From Histidinibacterium lentulum (lineage in GTDB: Bacteria > Pseudomonadota > Alphaproteobacteria > Rhodobacterales > Rhodobacteraceae): 64,000 nucleotides of DNA. The position numbers and the translations under genes were made by a program. The stretch lies in the NCBI RefSeq assembly GCF_003789055.1, contig NZ_ML119081.1, positions 558,001 through 622,000 on the forward strand, written 5' to 3'. The stretch's first letter is position 1, and the number at the start of each line of letters is the position of its first letter. Below the pieces are notes generated by a model. That model searched no databases and was not told the DNA's origin. It saw only the letters and a program-made list of their open reading frames with translations. Below, piece after piece: positions 1 through 8,725 of the stretch.

Positions 1-197
1 TGCCGGTTTCCGCCGTAGTCGACGAAGGCCGCCTGCAGCGAGGGTTCGACCCGCGTGACCTTTGCGAGGTAGATGTTGCCGGCTAGCTGACGCTTTGCTT
101 GGGCTTCGAAGTCGAATTCCTCGACCTTGTTTCCGTCCACCACCACGACGCGGGTCTCTTCCGCGTGGGTGGCATCGATGAGCATTTTCTTTGCCAT
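1..197 (-). CDS. rne: Ribonuclease E/G, N-terminal fragment (runs off the window)
   Basis: This is the first 65 codons of an RNase E/G family endoribonuclease, the core enzyme of mRNA decay and rRNA processing. The protein begins MAKKMLIDATHAEETRVVVV and continues into the S1-like RNA-binding region (LAGNIYLAKVTRVEPSLQAA, then FVDYGG), which is the conserved start of alphaproteobacterial RNase E. The ATG at 197 is the only start in frame before the homology. The gene is cut by the window edge, so the catalytic DNase I-like domain, zinc link and scaffold region are not visible. A leader of several hundred bases precedes it. Identification is strong, although RNase E and RNase G cannot be fully separated from the N-terminus alone. 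Confidence 0.9.
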   Translation of the reverse strand, partial: MAKKMLIDATHAEETRVVVVDGNKVEEFDFEAQAKRQLAGNIYLAKVTRVEPSLQAAFVDYGGNR

Positions 198-546
198 GTT
201 ATCCGTCTGCACGCGCGGCCCGGCGGCGCCCCTCGGGGCGCCGGACAGGTCCGGACGTGTCTGATCAAGGCGTGAGACGATGCGGGAGGCCGTGCCATGA
301 CGTCCCTCGGGACCCCGGCCATGCCTCTGTCTTGCCGCGCGCGCCTCATCGCGTTTCTTCTCCGGTCCGGCGCCTGCGCGCGCGGGCCAATTCGGGCCGG
401 GCGACTAGCTCCCGGCGGTGCGTCGGGCCCACGAGAGGCCAATCGGTCTGTCGGAGGAGCGGCCCGAAAAGCCTGGGCCATCCGCGCCTGCAACAGCGAA
501 TTCGTCCGGCCGGGAACCGCAGCGTCGCGGCGGCGGCCGTTCGTCT

Positions 547-575
547 AGATAAGGGAAAGGCCGCGTCGATTACAA
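547..575 (-). promoter_or_regulatory. Candidate rne promoter
   Basis: On the minus strand, TTGTAA and TTATCT are separated by 17 bases. If this promoter is used, the rne transcript carries a leader of about 340 nt. The E. coli rne leader is of similar length and mediates autoregulation. The assignment rests on pattern only. Confidence 0.35.
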
Positions 576-598
576 TGCCGAATTGGCGGCGGTGGGGC

Positions 599-624
599 GC
601 GGGCCGGGCTCAAGCCCGGCCCGC
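599..624 (-). terminator. dctD terminator hairpin
   Basis: A perfect 11-bp stem, GCGGGCCGGGC / GCCCGGCCCGC, with loop TCAA lies about 30 nt beyond the dctD stop. There is no U tract, as is common for high-GC Rhodobacterales hairpins. Confidence 0.6.
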
Positions 625-653
625 CCGCGGCCTGCCACCGGGGAGAGGCGCTG

Positions 654-1985
654 TCACAGGTAATCAGAGCGTTGCAGGCCGTACTTCGCCATCTTCTCGT
701 TCAGCGTCCGGCGCGGAAGCTGCAATTCCTCCATCACCGACACGATCGAGCCCTTGTGCCGCCGCATCGTGTTGTCGATCAGCATCCGCTCGAACGCCTC
801 CACGAACTCCTTGAGCGGCTTGCCCTCGGAGGTCATGGCGGGGGCGGTCTCGGCATTGTCGGCCATGAGCAGCGAGGCGATGGTCCCGGTCCCGCGCCGG
901 TTCTGCAGCACCGCGCGCTCGGCCACGTTCACGAGCTGGCGCACGTTCCCGGGCCAGGGCGCCTGCAGAAGCTGCGCCGCCTCCTGCGCCGTCAGCTCGG
1001 GCGCGGTGCAGCCGTATTCGTCGGAGAACTGCTCGGACAGGCGCGTGAACAGCGTCAGGATATCCTCTCCGCGCTGGCGCAGGGGCGGCACCGTGACGCG
1101 CAACGCGGCGAGCCGGTAGAAGAGATCCGCGCGCAGCGCATCCTCCAGCGTGCGGCCCTCGTCCTGCATGTTGGAAATCGCGATGATCCGGGTCTCGGCG
1201 GGCGTGCCCTGCGCGTTGAGCGCGGTCAGAAGCTTCGCCTGCAGCGCGGGCGTCAGCGCCTCGATGTCCTCGAGCACCAGCGTCCCGCCCCGCGCCTCCT
1301 CGACCGCCGGGATCGGCTCCTCGGGCTGGGCCGGTCCGAACAGGCGCCGGGTCAGCGCCTCCTCGTCGAAGGCGCCGCAGCTCAGCAGGATGAAGCTCTT
1401 CGACGCCCGCGCCCCCACCGCATGGAGCGCATGGGCCACCAGCGTCTTGCCGGTGCCCGTCTCGCCCTCGATCAGCACATGGCCGTCGGCCTGTCCGAGA
1501 TCGAGGATATCCTCGCGCAGACGCTCCATGACCGGGCTCGCGCCGATCAGCTTCGACATGATCGCCTGGCCGTCCGACAGCTCCCGCCGCAGGGCGCGGT
1601 TGTCGAGCACGAGCCGCCGCGCCTGGGTCGCCTTCTTGGCAAGCTCCGTCATCCGGTCCGGGTTGAAGGGCTTCTCCAGAAAATCCCAGGCCCCCATGCG
1701 CATGGCCTCCACCGCCATCGGCACGTCGCCATGGCCGGTGATCATGATGACCGGAAGAGCGCTGTCGATCCCCTTGAGCTTCTTCAGGAACTGCATCCCG
1801 CCCATGCCCGGCATCTTGATGTCCGACACGACGATGCCCGGGTAATCCGGCCCCAGCCCCTTCAGCGCCTCCTCGGCGCTGGCAAAGGTCTCGGTGTCAT
1901 AGCCCGACAGGGCCAGCCACTGGCTGATCGACTGGCGCATGTCCTTTTCGTCGTCGACGACGGCGATCTTCATGGCCTGGGCCAT
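654..1985 (-). CDS. dctD: DctD-type response regulator (NtrC family) lacking the GAFTGA loop
   Basis: This 443-aa response regulator pairs with the DctB kinase encoded just upstream; the classical role is control of C4-dicarboxylate uptake. The receiver domain (about 1-120) has acidic D11/D12, phospho-acceptor D55 (VVSDIKMPG) and K105. The AAA+ domain (about 145-375) has a normal Walker A, GETGTGKT, at 174-181. The C-terminus is a Fis-type helix-turn-helix (about 405-443). The GAFTGA loop expected near residue 218 is absent, and the Walker B acidic pair reads ED (TLVLEDIEAL) rather than DE. It therefore probably does not open sigma-54 promoters. The ATG at 1985 is preceded by GAGGAGAAGG. The gene begins 16 nt after the dctB stop, so the two are one transcription unit. 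No dicarboxylate transporter is in the window, so the target is inferred. Confidence 0.85.
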   Translation of the reverse strand: MAQAMKIAVVDDEKDMRQSISQWLALSGYDTETFASAEEALKGLGPDYPGIVVSDIKMPGMGGMQFLKKLKGIDSALPVIMITGHGDVPMAVEAMRMGAWDFLEKPFNPDRMTELAKKATQARRLVLDNRALRRELSDGQAIMSKLIGASPVMERLREDILDLGQADGHVLIEGETGTGKTLVAHALHAVGARASKSFILLSCGAFDEEALTRRLFGPAQPEEPIPAVEEARGGTLVLEDIEALTPALQAKLLTALNAQGTPAETRIIAISNMQDEGRTLEDALRADLFYRLAALRVTVPPLRQRGEDILTLFTRLSEQFSDEYGCTAPELTAQEAAQLLQAPWPGNVRQLVNVAERAVLQNRRGTGTIASLLMADNAETAPAMTSEGKPLKEFVEAFERMLIDNTMRRHKGSIVSVMEELQLPRRTLNEKMAKYGLQRSDYL

Positions 1986-2001
1986 AGCGTCCTTCTCCTC
2001 G

Positions 2002-3762
2002 TCATTCCGCGGCGTCGAGGTCGTCGGCCTCGTCCTGCCACACCGGCAGGTCGACCTCGAACACCGCACCTCCGGCGGCGGCGTTGCGCGCCGTCAGCCG
2101 GCCACCGAAATCGCCCACGATCCCCGAGGAGATCGCCAGCCCGAGCCCGACGCCGTCGCCGGGCTCCTTCGTCGTGTAGAACGGCTCGAACAGCGCATCG
2201 AGATCCTCGATGCCCGGACCGTTGTCGCGGACCGTCAGCCGGATCGTCTCGCCCACGGCCAGAAGCACGTCCACCTTCGGCTCCTCGGCCTGTTTCGTGG
2301 CATCGAGGGCGTTGCGCAGCAGGTTGATGATCACCTGTTCCAGCCGCACACGGTCGCCCCAGACCAGCGCGGGCGTGGACGGCAGGGTTTTCGTGATCAC
2401 CACCTCGCGCACCGACAGCTGCGGCTCCATCATCGACAGTGCCGATTCGACCGCGGCGCGCGCGTCCACCGGTTCGAACTGGCTGCCCCCTTTGCGCGCG
2501 TAGCTCTTGAGCTGGCGGGTGATCGCTCCCATGCGGTCGATCAGGTCGTCGATCCGCTGGAAGGAGGACAGCGCCTCCTCCGGCCGCTTTCGGCTCAGGA
2601 GAAGCCGCGCGCCCGCCAGATAGGTCTTCATCGCCGCGAGCGGCTGGTTGAGTTCGTGGCTCACCGCCGCCGACATCTCCCCCAGCGCAGCCAGCTTCGA
2701 CGACTGGGCCAGCGTCTGCTCGGCAACCTGCAGGTTCGCCTCCGCGCGCCTGCGCTCCGCGATCTCGCGCTGGAGCCGCAGGTTCAGCCGCCTGAGCTCC
2801 GCCGATTCGCGCTGGAAGAACAGCACCCGGCTGCGGGCCTTGCGGTTCATCGCCCAGAACACGCCCGCCAGCAGGATGGCGAAGCCCATGATCTCCAGCG
2901 CCAGCACGCCGTTCACCCGCTCGCGCACGCTGGCGTAGGTGGTGAAGGTGACCATCCGCCAGCCGCGGAACGGCACCCGGGTCTCCACCCGCATCACCGC
3001 CTCGCCGCGCAGGTAGGCGTCGATCGGCAGCGCGGACCAGTCCTGCGTCACGCGGATCGCCCGTTCGATGGCCGAGGGCGCAGATTGCCGCGCCAGCGCC
3101 TCGCTCTCGGACAGACCCCGCCAGCGCGGTTCCGTCGACAGAACGATCCGGCCCTCGCTGTCGGTGATCAGCACCGCGTCGGCGACCCCGGCCCATTGCC
3201 GCTCCAGCTTTGCCAGATCGACCATGACCACGATCACCCCGAGGCCCGTGCCCTTGTCCTCCACCTTGCGCGAATAGGCGAAGGCGTAGCCCCCCTCGTC
3301 CCGCGGGGATGTGGTAAAGACGGTGGAGGAGCCGCGCAGGGCCTCAACGAAGAAGGCCGACTGCCGGTGCCCCTCGCCCAGCCGGTTGCGGTCGGTCGCG
3401 GCGACAACCCGCCCCTCGCGGTCCAGCAGCAGCAGGGAGGCCGCGCCGATCTCGTCGACGAAGGAGATCAGCCGCTGGGTGGACTGGCTGTAATCGGCGG
3501 AATTGAGCGCGCCGATCAGCTGCGGATCCCGCGCCAGGAGCTGCGGCACGATGGAGGCGCGCTGCAGCTCGCTCATCAGGTTGCCCACATAGAGCGTGGA
3601 GCGGATCTCCGCGCGGTTCTTCGTGGTCTCGGTGAACCGCTCGGTCAGGAACTGGTTGGTGATGTAGACCGTGACGATGGCCACGACCACGAGTGCGGCG
3701 AATGCCGTGCGCAAGGGCCAGCGCGCGCCAACGCGCGGGATGTCATCGGTCTTGCTCGCCAT
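2002..3762 (-). CDS. dctB: C4-dicarboxylate sensor histidine kinase DctB
   Basis: This is a 586-aa membrane sensor kinase. An N-terminal transmembrane helix (about 18-36) is followed by a periplasmic double-PDC/Cache region (about 40-285), a second helix (about 288-308), a coiled-coil linker rich in E and R, the H-box VSHELNQPLAAMKTY, and an HATPase domain with N box (NLLRNALDA), DNGPGIED and the GDGVGLGLAIS box. The layout and H-box are typical of DctB, which senses C4-dicarboxylates such as succinate and phosphorylates DctD. It lies 45 nt downstream of purQ on the same strand, and a short GC hairpin (3775-3790) between them may attenuate read-through. Confidence 0.88.
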   Translation of the reverse strand: MASKTDDIPRVGARWPLRTAFAALVVVAIVTVYITNQFLTERFTETTKNRAEIRSTLYVGNLMSELQRASIVPQLLARDPQLIGALNSADYSQSTQRLISFVDEIGAASLLLLDREGRVVAATDRNRLGEGHRQSAFFVEALRGSSTVFTTSPRDEGGYAFAYSRKVEDKGTGLGVIVVMVDLAKLERQWAGVADAVLITDSEGRIVLSTEPRWRGLSESEALARQSAPSAIERAIRVTQDWSALPIDAYLRGEAVMRVETRVPFRGWRMVTFTTYASVRERVNGVLALEIMGFAILLAGVFWAMNRKARSRVLFFQRESAELRRLNLRLQREIAERRRAEANLQVAEQTLAQSSKLAALGEMSAAVSHELNQPLAAMKTYLAGARLLLSRKRPEEALSSFQRIDDLIDRMGAITRQLKSYARKGGSQFEPVDARAAVESALSMMEPQLSVREVVITKTLPSTPALVWGDRVRLEQVIINLLRNALDATKQAEEPKVDVLLAVGETIRLTVRDNGPGIEDLDALFEPFYTTKEPGDGVGLGLAISSGIVGDFGGRLTARNAAAGGAVFEVDLPVWQDEADDLDAAE

Positions 3763-3774
3763 TGATCCATTTTA

Positions 3775-3790
3775 CGGGCGTGGCCGCCCG
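3775..3790 (-). terminator. Weak hairpin between purQ and dctB
   Basis: CGGGCG and CGCCCG form a 6-bp stem around a four-base loop, read on the minus strand after purQ. It is short and has no U tract, so it may only reduce read-through. Confidence 0.3.
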
Positions 3791-3807
3791 GTCACAAGCG
3801 CAGCACC

Positions 3808-4476
3808 TCAGGCGGCCTGAAGAACACCCAGTATCGAGCGGAAAAGCGCCTGTCCCTCGGTGCCGCCATGGCCCTCGTCCACCGCCCGCTCGGGATGGGG
3901 CATCATCCCCAGAACGCGCCGGTTCTCCGAGAGAATCCCGGCGATATCGCGGGCGCTTCCGTTGACCGCCTCGGCATAGCGGAAGGCCACCCGATCCTCG
4001 CCCTCGAGCCGGTCGAGCGTGGCCTCGTCCGCCTGGAAATTGCCGTCGTGATGGGCCACGGGCAGAGCGATCCGCGTGCCGGCGCCATAGGCTTCGGTGA
4101 AGGCGCTGTCGCCCGTGACCACGTCGAGCGCCACGGTCCGGCAGACGAACTTCAGCCCCGAGTTGCGCATCAGCGCGCCGGGAAGGAGGCCGGTTTCGGT
4201 CAGCACCTGGAAGCCGTTGCAGACGCCGAGGACATAGCCGCCGCGCTCGGCATGGGCCCGCAGCGCCGTGGCGACGGGCGAATGGGCGGCGATGGCGCCG
4301 CACCGCAGGTAGTCCCCGAAGGAAAAGCCCCCGGGCACCGCCACGAGATCAAGGCCCGCGGGAAGGGCTGTCTCCTTGTGCCAGACCATCTCGACCTCGG
4401 CGCCCGCAGCGCGCAGGGCCACGGCCATGTCCCGGTCGCAGTTCGACCCCGGAAAGACGATCACGCCTGCCTTCAT
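3808..4476 (-). CDS. purQ: Phosphoribosylformylglycinamidine synthase subunit PurQ
   Basis: This 222-aa protein is the glutaminase subunit of FGAM synthase (step 4 of de novo purine synthesis). It supplies ammonia to PurL in a complex that also needs PurS. It starts [20 protein letters not shown] and shows the class I amidotransferase features: the oxyanion segment [11 protein letters not shown], the nucleophile-cysteine motif GVCNGFQ, and the HPE triad segment (MMPHPERA). The ATG at 4476 overlaps the stop of the upstream DUF3592 gene by 4 nt (ATGA), so translation is probably coupled. Longer upstream readings have no family similarity. Confidence 0.95.
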   Translation of the reverse strand: MKAGVIVFPGSNCDRDMAVALRAAGAEVEMVWHKETALPAGLDLVAVPGGFSFGDYLRCGAIAAHSPVATALRAHAERGGYVLGVCNGFQVLTETGLLPGALMRNSGLKFVCRTVALDVVTGDSAFTEAYGAGTRIALPVAHHDGNFQADEATLDRLEGEDRVAFRYAEAVNGSARDIAGILSENRRVLGMMPHPERAVDEGHGGTEGQALFRSILGVLQAA

Positions 4477-4970
4477 CCGCCCGTTCCTCTCCAGAAAATC
4501 CGCGTCAGCCCGGACCAGACCAGCGCCGCGAGCCCGAGCGCGGCCGCCCCGATCGCGGCCACCACGGCGGGCACGAACCACATTCCCGCAAAACTGTCGA
4601 TCCGCACGTTTCCGCGATGGCCCGGGATGGCGCGGATCGCCGCCGTCTCGCCGATATCGAGATCGAAGGAGGAATGCCCGCTGCCGACACTGGCGCGGTA
4701 GGCCCCACCGTTCATGCTGTAGGTGAAGACCGGCTCGTAATTGATCCGTCCACGGTCGAAAATCGTTTCTCCCGGCCAAGCGTATCGCTCGACCACCGTG
4801 CCCGTCACCCGCTCCGACCTCACCTGGTAGACCAGCGCCTCCAGCGCCAGCAGCGCGGCCGCGGCAAGGCAGAGCACCGGGAAGACGAAGACCACGATCC
4901 GCCAGCGCGCCCGCCAGCCCATGCCCCGCATCAAGGCGGCCGCGGCCAGCCGGAAGTGGATGGCGCCCAT
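4473..4970 (-). CDS. DUF3592-like membrane protein
   Basis: This 165-aa protein of unknown function has two hydrophobic segments, about 24-44 ([20 protein letters not shown]) and about 130-155 near the C-terminus, flanking a soluble beta-rich domain. That layout is typical of DUF3592 proteins. The gene lies between an alcohol dehydrogenase gene (stop 1 nt before its ATG) and purQ (4-nt overlap), so it is translated as part of the purine operon. The ATG at 4970 is chosen because earlier codons would overlap the dehydrogenase gene. Nothing in the sequence suggests a role in purine chemistry. Confidence 0.65.
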   Translation of the reverse strand: MGAIHFRLAAAALMRGMGWRARWRIVVFVFPVLCLAAAALLALEALVYQVRSERVTGTVVERYAWPGETIFDRGRINYEPVFTYSMNGGAYRASVGSGHSSFDLDIGETAAIRAIPGHRGNVRIDSFAGMWFVPAVVAAIGAAALGLAALVWSGLTRIFWRGTGG

Positions 4971-4971
4971 C

Positions 4972-6012
4972 TCAGCCGCCGAAATCGGTGACCACCGCAA
5001 CGCCCGGCGGCGTCGGCCCGTCCATGGCCGCGAGCTCGCCCGACACCTCCGACAGGGCGATCCGCCGTCCGATCATCGGTGAGAGGTCCAGCCGCCCTGC
5101 CTCGATCAGGCCCAGCAGCGACGGATAGCGATGCGCCGCCATGCCGCGCGTGCCATGCACCGACAATTGCCGCCCGTAGAGCACGTCCCAGGGCAGCGCC
5201 ATGCGCGCGGCCTCTCCGGCGGGCATGCCCACCTGCACCATGCGGCCCCGGTGGCGCAGGCTGCGCAGCGCAGCCTCCACCGTCTCGGGCCGTCCCAGCG
5301 CCTCCAGCGCCACATGGGCGCCGCCGCCCGTGGCCTCGCGCACCGCCTCGGCCGCGTCTCCGTCGCGGGCGTTCACCACCGCCTCCGCGCCGAGCGCCCG
5401 TGCCTGCGCAAGCTTCCCGGGCACCACGTCCACCACCACGACCCGCGCCCCCAGCGCCAGCCCGAGGATCAGCGCCGCCGTGCCCACGCCGCCGCCCCCG
5501 AAGATCGCCAGCCACTCGCCGCCCTGAAGCCGCCCCGGCCCGGTCAGCGCCGCCCAGGCCGTCGTCGCGCGGCAGCCGAGCACCGCGGCCAGCGCCGGAT
5601 CGAGCCCCCCGGGCAGCCGCGCCAGGTTCGCCGCCGCATGGGGCACGGCCAGGTATTCCGCGAAACTCCCCGGCGCGGTGAAGCCCGGCAGCACCTGCCG
5701 CGCGCAGACGGTCTGGTGGCCCGAGGCGCAATCGGGACAGGCGCCGCAGGCCAGGATGAACGGCGCCACGACCCTCTCGCCCGGGGTCCAGCCCGCGACC
5801 TCCCGGCCGGTCTCCACGATCTCGCCGCAGAATTCATGCCCCGGCACGAAGGGCAGCGGCACCGGGTCCGCGCCGGTCCAGACATGCCAGTCGCTGCGAC
5901 AGACACCCGAGGCCAGCACCCGCAGGACCACGCCATCGGGCGGACAGTCGGGAGAGGCGATCTCGCGGCAGACGAGCGGCTGGCGGACGGCCTCCAGCAC
6001 GGCCGCGCGCAT
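4972..6012 (-). CDS. Zinc-dependent alcohol dehydrogenase family protein
   Basis: This 346-aa medium-chain dehydrogenase oxidises an alcohol or reduces an aldehyde with NAD(P); the substrate cannot be read from sequence. Catalytic zinc ligands are C38, H59/E60 (PGHEF) and C147. The four cysteines of the structural zinc are C89, C92, C95 and C103. The Rossmann glycine motif GGGGVG is at 172-177. The start at 6012 shares one base with the purS stop (TGATG), so it is translationally coupled inside the purine operon between purS and purQ, an unusual position for this enzyme. Confidence 0.85.
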   Translation of the reverse strand: MRAAVLEAVRQPLVCREIASPDCPPDGVVLRVLASGVCRSDWHVWTGADPVPLPFVPGHEFCGEIVETGREVAGWTPGERVVAPFILACGACPDCASGHQTVCARQVLPGFTAPGSFAEYLAVPHAAANLARLPGGLDPALAAVLGCRATTAWAALTGPGRLQGGEWLAIFGGGGVGTAALILGLALGARVVVVDVVPGKLAQARALGAEAVVNARDGDAAEAVREATGGGAHVALEALGRPETVEAALRSLRHRGRMVQVGMPAGEAARMALPWDVLYGRQLSVHGTRGMAAHRYPSLLGLIEAGRLDLSPMIGRRIALSEVSGELAAMDGPTPPGVAVVTDFGG

Positions 6013-6242
6013 CAGGGGAACTCGATCCGGTAGCTTTCCATCACCGTGTTGGCGAGGAGCTTGCGGCACATCTCGTCCACCTCGGCCTCGGTGGTGCCCT
6101 CGGCGAGGTCGAGCTCGATGACCTTGCCCTGCCGCACCCCCTCCACGCCGGAGAATCCCAGCGCGCCCAGGGCATGGCGCACCGCCTCGCCCTGGGGGTC
6201 GAGAACCCCGGATTTCAGCATGACCGTCACCCGCGCCTTCAT
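6012..6242 (-). CDS. purS: Phosphoribosylformylglycinamidine synthase subunit PurS
   Basis: This 76-aa protein is the small structural subunit that joins PurL and PurQ in the bacterial three-part FGAM synthase. The sequence MKARVTVMLKSGVLDPQGEA and the following HALGALGF segment are diagnostic. Length is normal for the family. It starts 43 nt after the purC stop and ends in a one-base overlap with the dehydrogenase gene. Its partner purQ is two genes further on, and purL is not in the window. Confidence 0.95.
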   Translation of the reverse strand: MKARVTVMLKSGVLDPQGEAVRHALGALGFSGVEGVRQGKVIELDLAEGTTEAEVDEMCRKLLANTVMESYRIEFP

Positions 6243-6285
6243 GGCCCCTCCCCTCGCGCCGGCAGGACCTTGCCCGCCCGCGCCG

Positions 6286-7047
6286 TCAATTGATCAGCGT
6301 CGGTTTCGGCATGTGCGTCGCGTTGGACGGCATCACGCCCAGACGCCGCGCCACCTCGGTATAGGCATCCGTGAGATTGCCGAGGTCCTTGCGGAACACG
6401 TCCTTGTCCAGCCGCTCGCCCGAGCTCATGTCCCAGAGCCGGCAGCTGTCCGGGCTGATCTCGTCGGCCACGACGAGGCGCTGGTAATCGCCGTCCCAGA
6501 CACGGCCCACCTCGATCTTGAAGTCGACGAGCTTGATGCCGACGCCGTACATGACGCCCGAGAGATAGTCGTTCACCCTCAGCGCCAGCGCCACGATGTC
6601 GTCGAGATCGGCCTGGGTCGCCCAGCCGAAGGCGATGATGTATTCCTCGGGAACCAGCGGATCGCCCAGCTTGTCGTCCTTGAAGCTGAACTCGATGATC
6701 GGGCGCGGCAGCGGCGTGCCCTCCTCCATCCCGAGCCGGCGCGCCATGGAGCCCGCGGCGAAATTGCGCACGATCACCTCGAGCGGGATGATCTCCACCT
6801 GCCGCACCAGCTGCTCGCGCATGTTCAGGCGGCGCAGGAAATGGGTCGGGATGCCGACCTGGCCGAGGCCGGTCATGAAGAACTCGCTCAGGCGGTTGTT
6901 CAGAACCCCCTTGCCCTCGACCACCGCGTGTTTCTCGGCATTGTTCGCGGTGGCGTCATCCTTGAAATACTGGACAAGCGTGCCCGGTTCGGGGCCTTCG
7001 TAGAGTATCTTCGCCTTGCCTTCGTAGATCTTCTTTCGGCGCGCCAT
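6286..7047 (-). CDS. purC: SAICAR synthetase PurC
   Basis: This 253-aa enzyme is phosphoribosylaminoimidazole-succinocarboxamide synthase, which joins CAIR and aspartate with ATP in step 8 (bacterial numbering) of purine synthesis. The N-terminus [20 protein letters not shown] is the family signature, followed by [25 protein letters not shown] and a DEISPDSCR segment. The ATG at 7047 begins exactly at the conserved N-terminus; a start five codons upstream adds nothing. It is the first gene of purC-purS-adh-DUF3592-purQ and is divergent from the ATPase zeta-subunit gene. Confidence 0.96.
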   Translation of the reverse strand: MARRKKIYEGKAKILYEGPEPGTLVQYFKDDATANNAEKHAVVEGKGVLNNRLSEFFMTGLGQVGIPTHFLRRLNMREQLVRQVEIIPLEVIVRNFAAGSMARRLGMEEGTPLPRPIIEFSFKDDKLGDPLVPEEYIIAFGWATQADLDDIVALALRVNDYLSGVMYGVGIKLVDFKIEVGRVWDGDYQRLVVADEISPDSCRLWDMSSGERLDKDVFRKDLGNLTDAYTEVARRLGVMPSNATHMPKPTLIN

Positions 7048-7238
7048 CCGGAACCTCGGCAATCAGGGGACGCCCCGCCGGGTTGCGGCAGGGACGCGAG
7101 GCTTCCCCATATGCCAAGACCCCCGCTTTGCCAAGCGCCGCGCCCCGCGCCCGCCTGCGGCACGGGCGCGGTTGCATGGGCGCGCGCACTGGGCCATATC
7201 CCGGGCCAAGGGATGAATGTTGTGCCGGGGGACCGACC

Positions 7239-7556
7239 ATGAGCACCTTTGACGACCGCGAACACGCCTTCGAGGCGAAATTCGCCCATGACGCGGAAAT
7301 GCAGTTCAAGGCCGAGGCCCGCCGCAACAAGCTCGTGGGCCTCTGGGCCGCGGGTCTTCTGGGCAAGTCCGGCGACGAGGCGCAGGCCTATGCCATGGAG
7401 GTGGTCAAGGCCGATTTCGAGGAGGCCGGCCACGAGGACGTCGTGCGCAAGCTCACGGGCGATCTGGGCGACCGGGCGACCGACGCGGAGATCCGCGCGA
7501 AGATGGCCGAATGCCTGACGGAGGCCAAGGCCCAGCTGATGCAGGAAGCCGGCTGA
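7239..7556 (+). CDS. F1Fo-ATPase inhibitor zeta subunit (DUF1476)
   Basis: This 105-aa helical protein begins MSTFDDREHAFEAKFAHDAE and contains the family core KLVGLWAAGLLG. This is the DUF1476 family, identified in Paracoccus denitrificans as the zeta subunit that blocks rotation and ATP hydrolysis of the F1Fo-ATP synthase through its N-terminal helix. The family is nearly restricted to Alphaproteobacteria, which supports the taxonomic placement. The gene is single and monocistronic, well away from any atp genes, as is usual. An inverted repeat directly follows its stop. Confidence 0.9.
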   Translation: MSTFDDREHAFEAKFAHDAEMQFKAEARRNKLVGLWAAGLLGKSGDEAQAYAMEVVKADFEEAGHEDVVRKLTGDLGDRATDAEIRAKMAECLTEAKAQLMQEAG

Positions 7557-7571
7557 CCGGACGCCGTCCGG
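7557..7571 (+). terminator. Hairpin after the zeta-subunit gene
   Basis: CCGGAC-GCC-GTCCGG is a 6-bp stem starting immediately after the stop codon. No U tract follows, so it may be a terminator or an mRNA 3' stabiliser. Confidence 0.35.
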
Positions 7572-7650
7572 GCCGCCGCCCGCGCGATTTGCCTTTGCGC
7601 CCGCCCGGGCGGCATGGCACGGGGGGCAATGACCCCTGGAGAGACGCGCC

Positions 7651-8682
7651 ATGCTTGAGGCTTCAGCCCAGACCCCGCTCGACCGGATGCTTGCCGCCCG
7701 CGACTGGATCCTCGCGGACGGGGCCACCGGGACCACGCTCTTCAACATGGGGCTGCAGTCGGGCGATGCGCCCGAGTTGTGGAACGTGGAGCATCCGGAC
7801 CGGATCGCCGCGCTCTACCGGGGCGCGGTGGAGGCGGGATCGGACCTGTTCCTGACCAACAGCTTCGGCGGCAACGCCTCGCGGCTGAAGCTTCATGACG
7901 CGCAGGGCCGGGTGGACGAACTCAACCGCGCCGCCGCGGAGATCGGCCGCGAGGTCGCCGACGGCGCGGGCCGCCCGGTCGTCGTCGCGGGCTCCGTCGG
8001 GCCCACGGGCGACATCATGGCCCCCATGGGCACGCTGACCCACGAGGCCGCCGTCGAGATGTTCCACGAACAGGCCGAGGCGCTGAAGGCCGGGGGCGTC
8101 GACGTGCTCTGGCTCGAGACGATCTCGGCCCCCGAGGAATTCCGCGCCGCCGCAGAGGCCTTCGCCCTCGCGGACATGCCCTGGTGCGGCACGATGAGCT
8201 TCGACACCGCGGGACGCACGATGATGGGCATGACCTCGAGCGCCATGGTCCGCATGGTGGGCAAGCTGCCGAACCCGCCGCGCGCCTTCGGTGCCAATTG
8301 CGGGACAGGCTCCTCGGATCTGTTGCGCACTGTTCTGGGCTTTGCCGCCGCGGGCCCGGAACTGCCCGTCATCGCCAAGGGGAACGCGGGGATTCCGAAG
8401 TACCACGACGGCCACATCCATTACGACGGCACGCCCGAGCTGATGGCCGACTATGCGGTGATGGCCCGCAATGCGGGCGCGCGGATCATCGGCGGTTGCT
8501 GCGGCACGACGCCCGACCACCTGCGCGCCATGCGCGCCGCCCTCGAGACCCGCGCCCCGGGCCCCGCCCCCACACTCGAGGAGATCGCGGGATCCCTGGG
8601 GGCGTTTTCCTCCGCCGACGACGGGACCGGCGACACCTCCGGCGCCCCCGCCCGCGAGCGGCGCGGCAGGCGGCGGGTCTGA
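7651..8682 (+). CDS. bmt: Homocysteine S-methyltransferase (BHMT/MetH N-domain type)
   Basis: This 343-aa zinc methyltransferase is of the kind annotated betaine-homocysteine methyltransferase in Rhodobacterales. The N-terminal barrel motif DGATGTTLFNMG and the three zinc cysteines C217 (ANCGTG) and C283/C284 (GGCCGTTP) are present. The last 45 residues form a low-complexity tail. About 2 kb downstream lies a free corrinoid protein of the MetH B12-binding type. In related roseobacters MetH is split into separate homocysteine, corrinoid and folate proteins, so this may be the homocysteine module of a split methionine synthase rather than a true betaine enzyme. Confidence 0.85.
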   Translation: MLEASAQTPLDRMLAARDWILADGATGTTLFNMGLQSGDAPELWNVEHPDRIAALYRGAVEAGSDLFLTNSFGGNASRLKLHDAQGRVDELNRAAAEIGREVADGAGRPVVVAGSVGPTGDIMAPMGTLTHEAAVEMFHEQAEALKAGGVDVLWLETISAPEEFRAAAEAFALADMPWCGTMSFDTAGRTMMGMTSSAMVRMVGKLPNPPRAFGANCGTGSSDLLRTVLGFAAAGPELPVIAKGNAGIPKYHDGHIHYDGTPELMADYAVMARNAGARIIGGCCGTTPDHLRAMRAALETRAPGPAPTLEEIAGSLGAFSSADDGTGDTSGAPARERRGRRRV

Positions 8683-8725
8683 CAGGGCGTCGGGGCGCGC
8701 ATGGACGCGCACCCTGCGGCTCTGG

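Larger units (their letters stand above)
198..653. other. 456-nt intergenic region between rne and dctD
   Basis: The region holds the presumed rne promoter and a long GC-rich rne leader (198 to about 540) with several short inverted repeats. On its dctD side it holds the dctD terminator hairpin (599-624). I see no convincing small ORF on either strand. The open frames here lack a good ribosome site and recognisable protein character. Confidence 0.5.
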
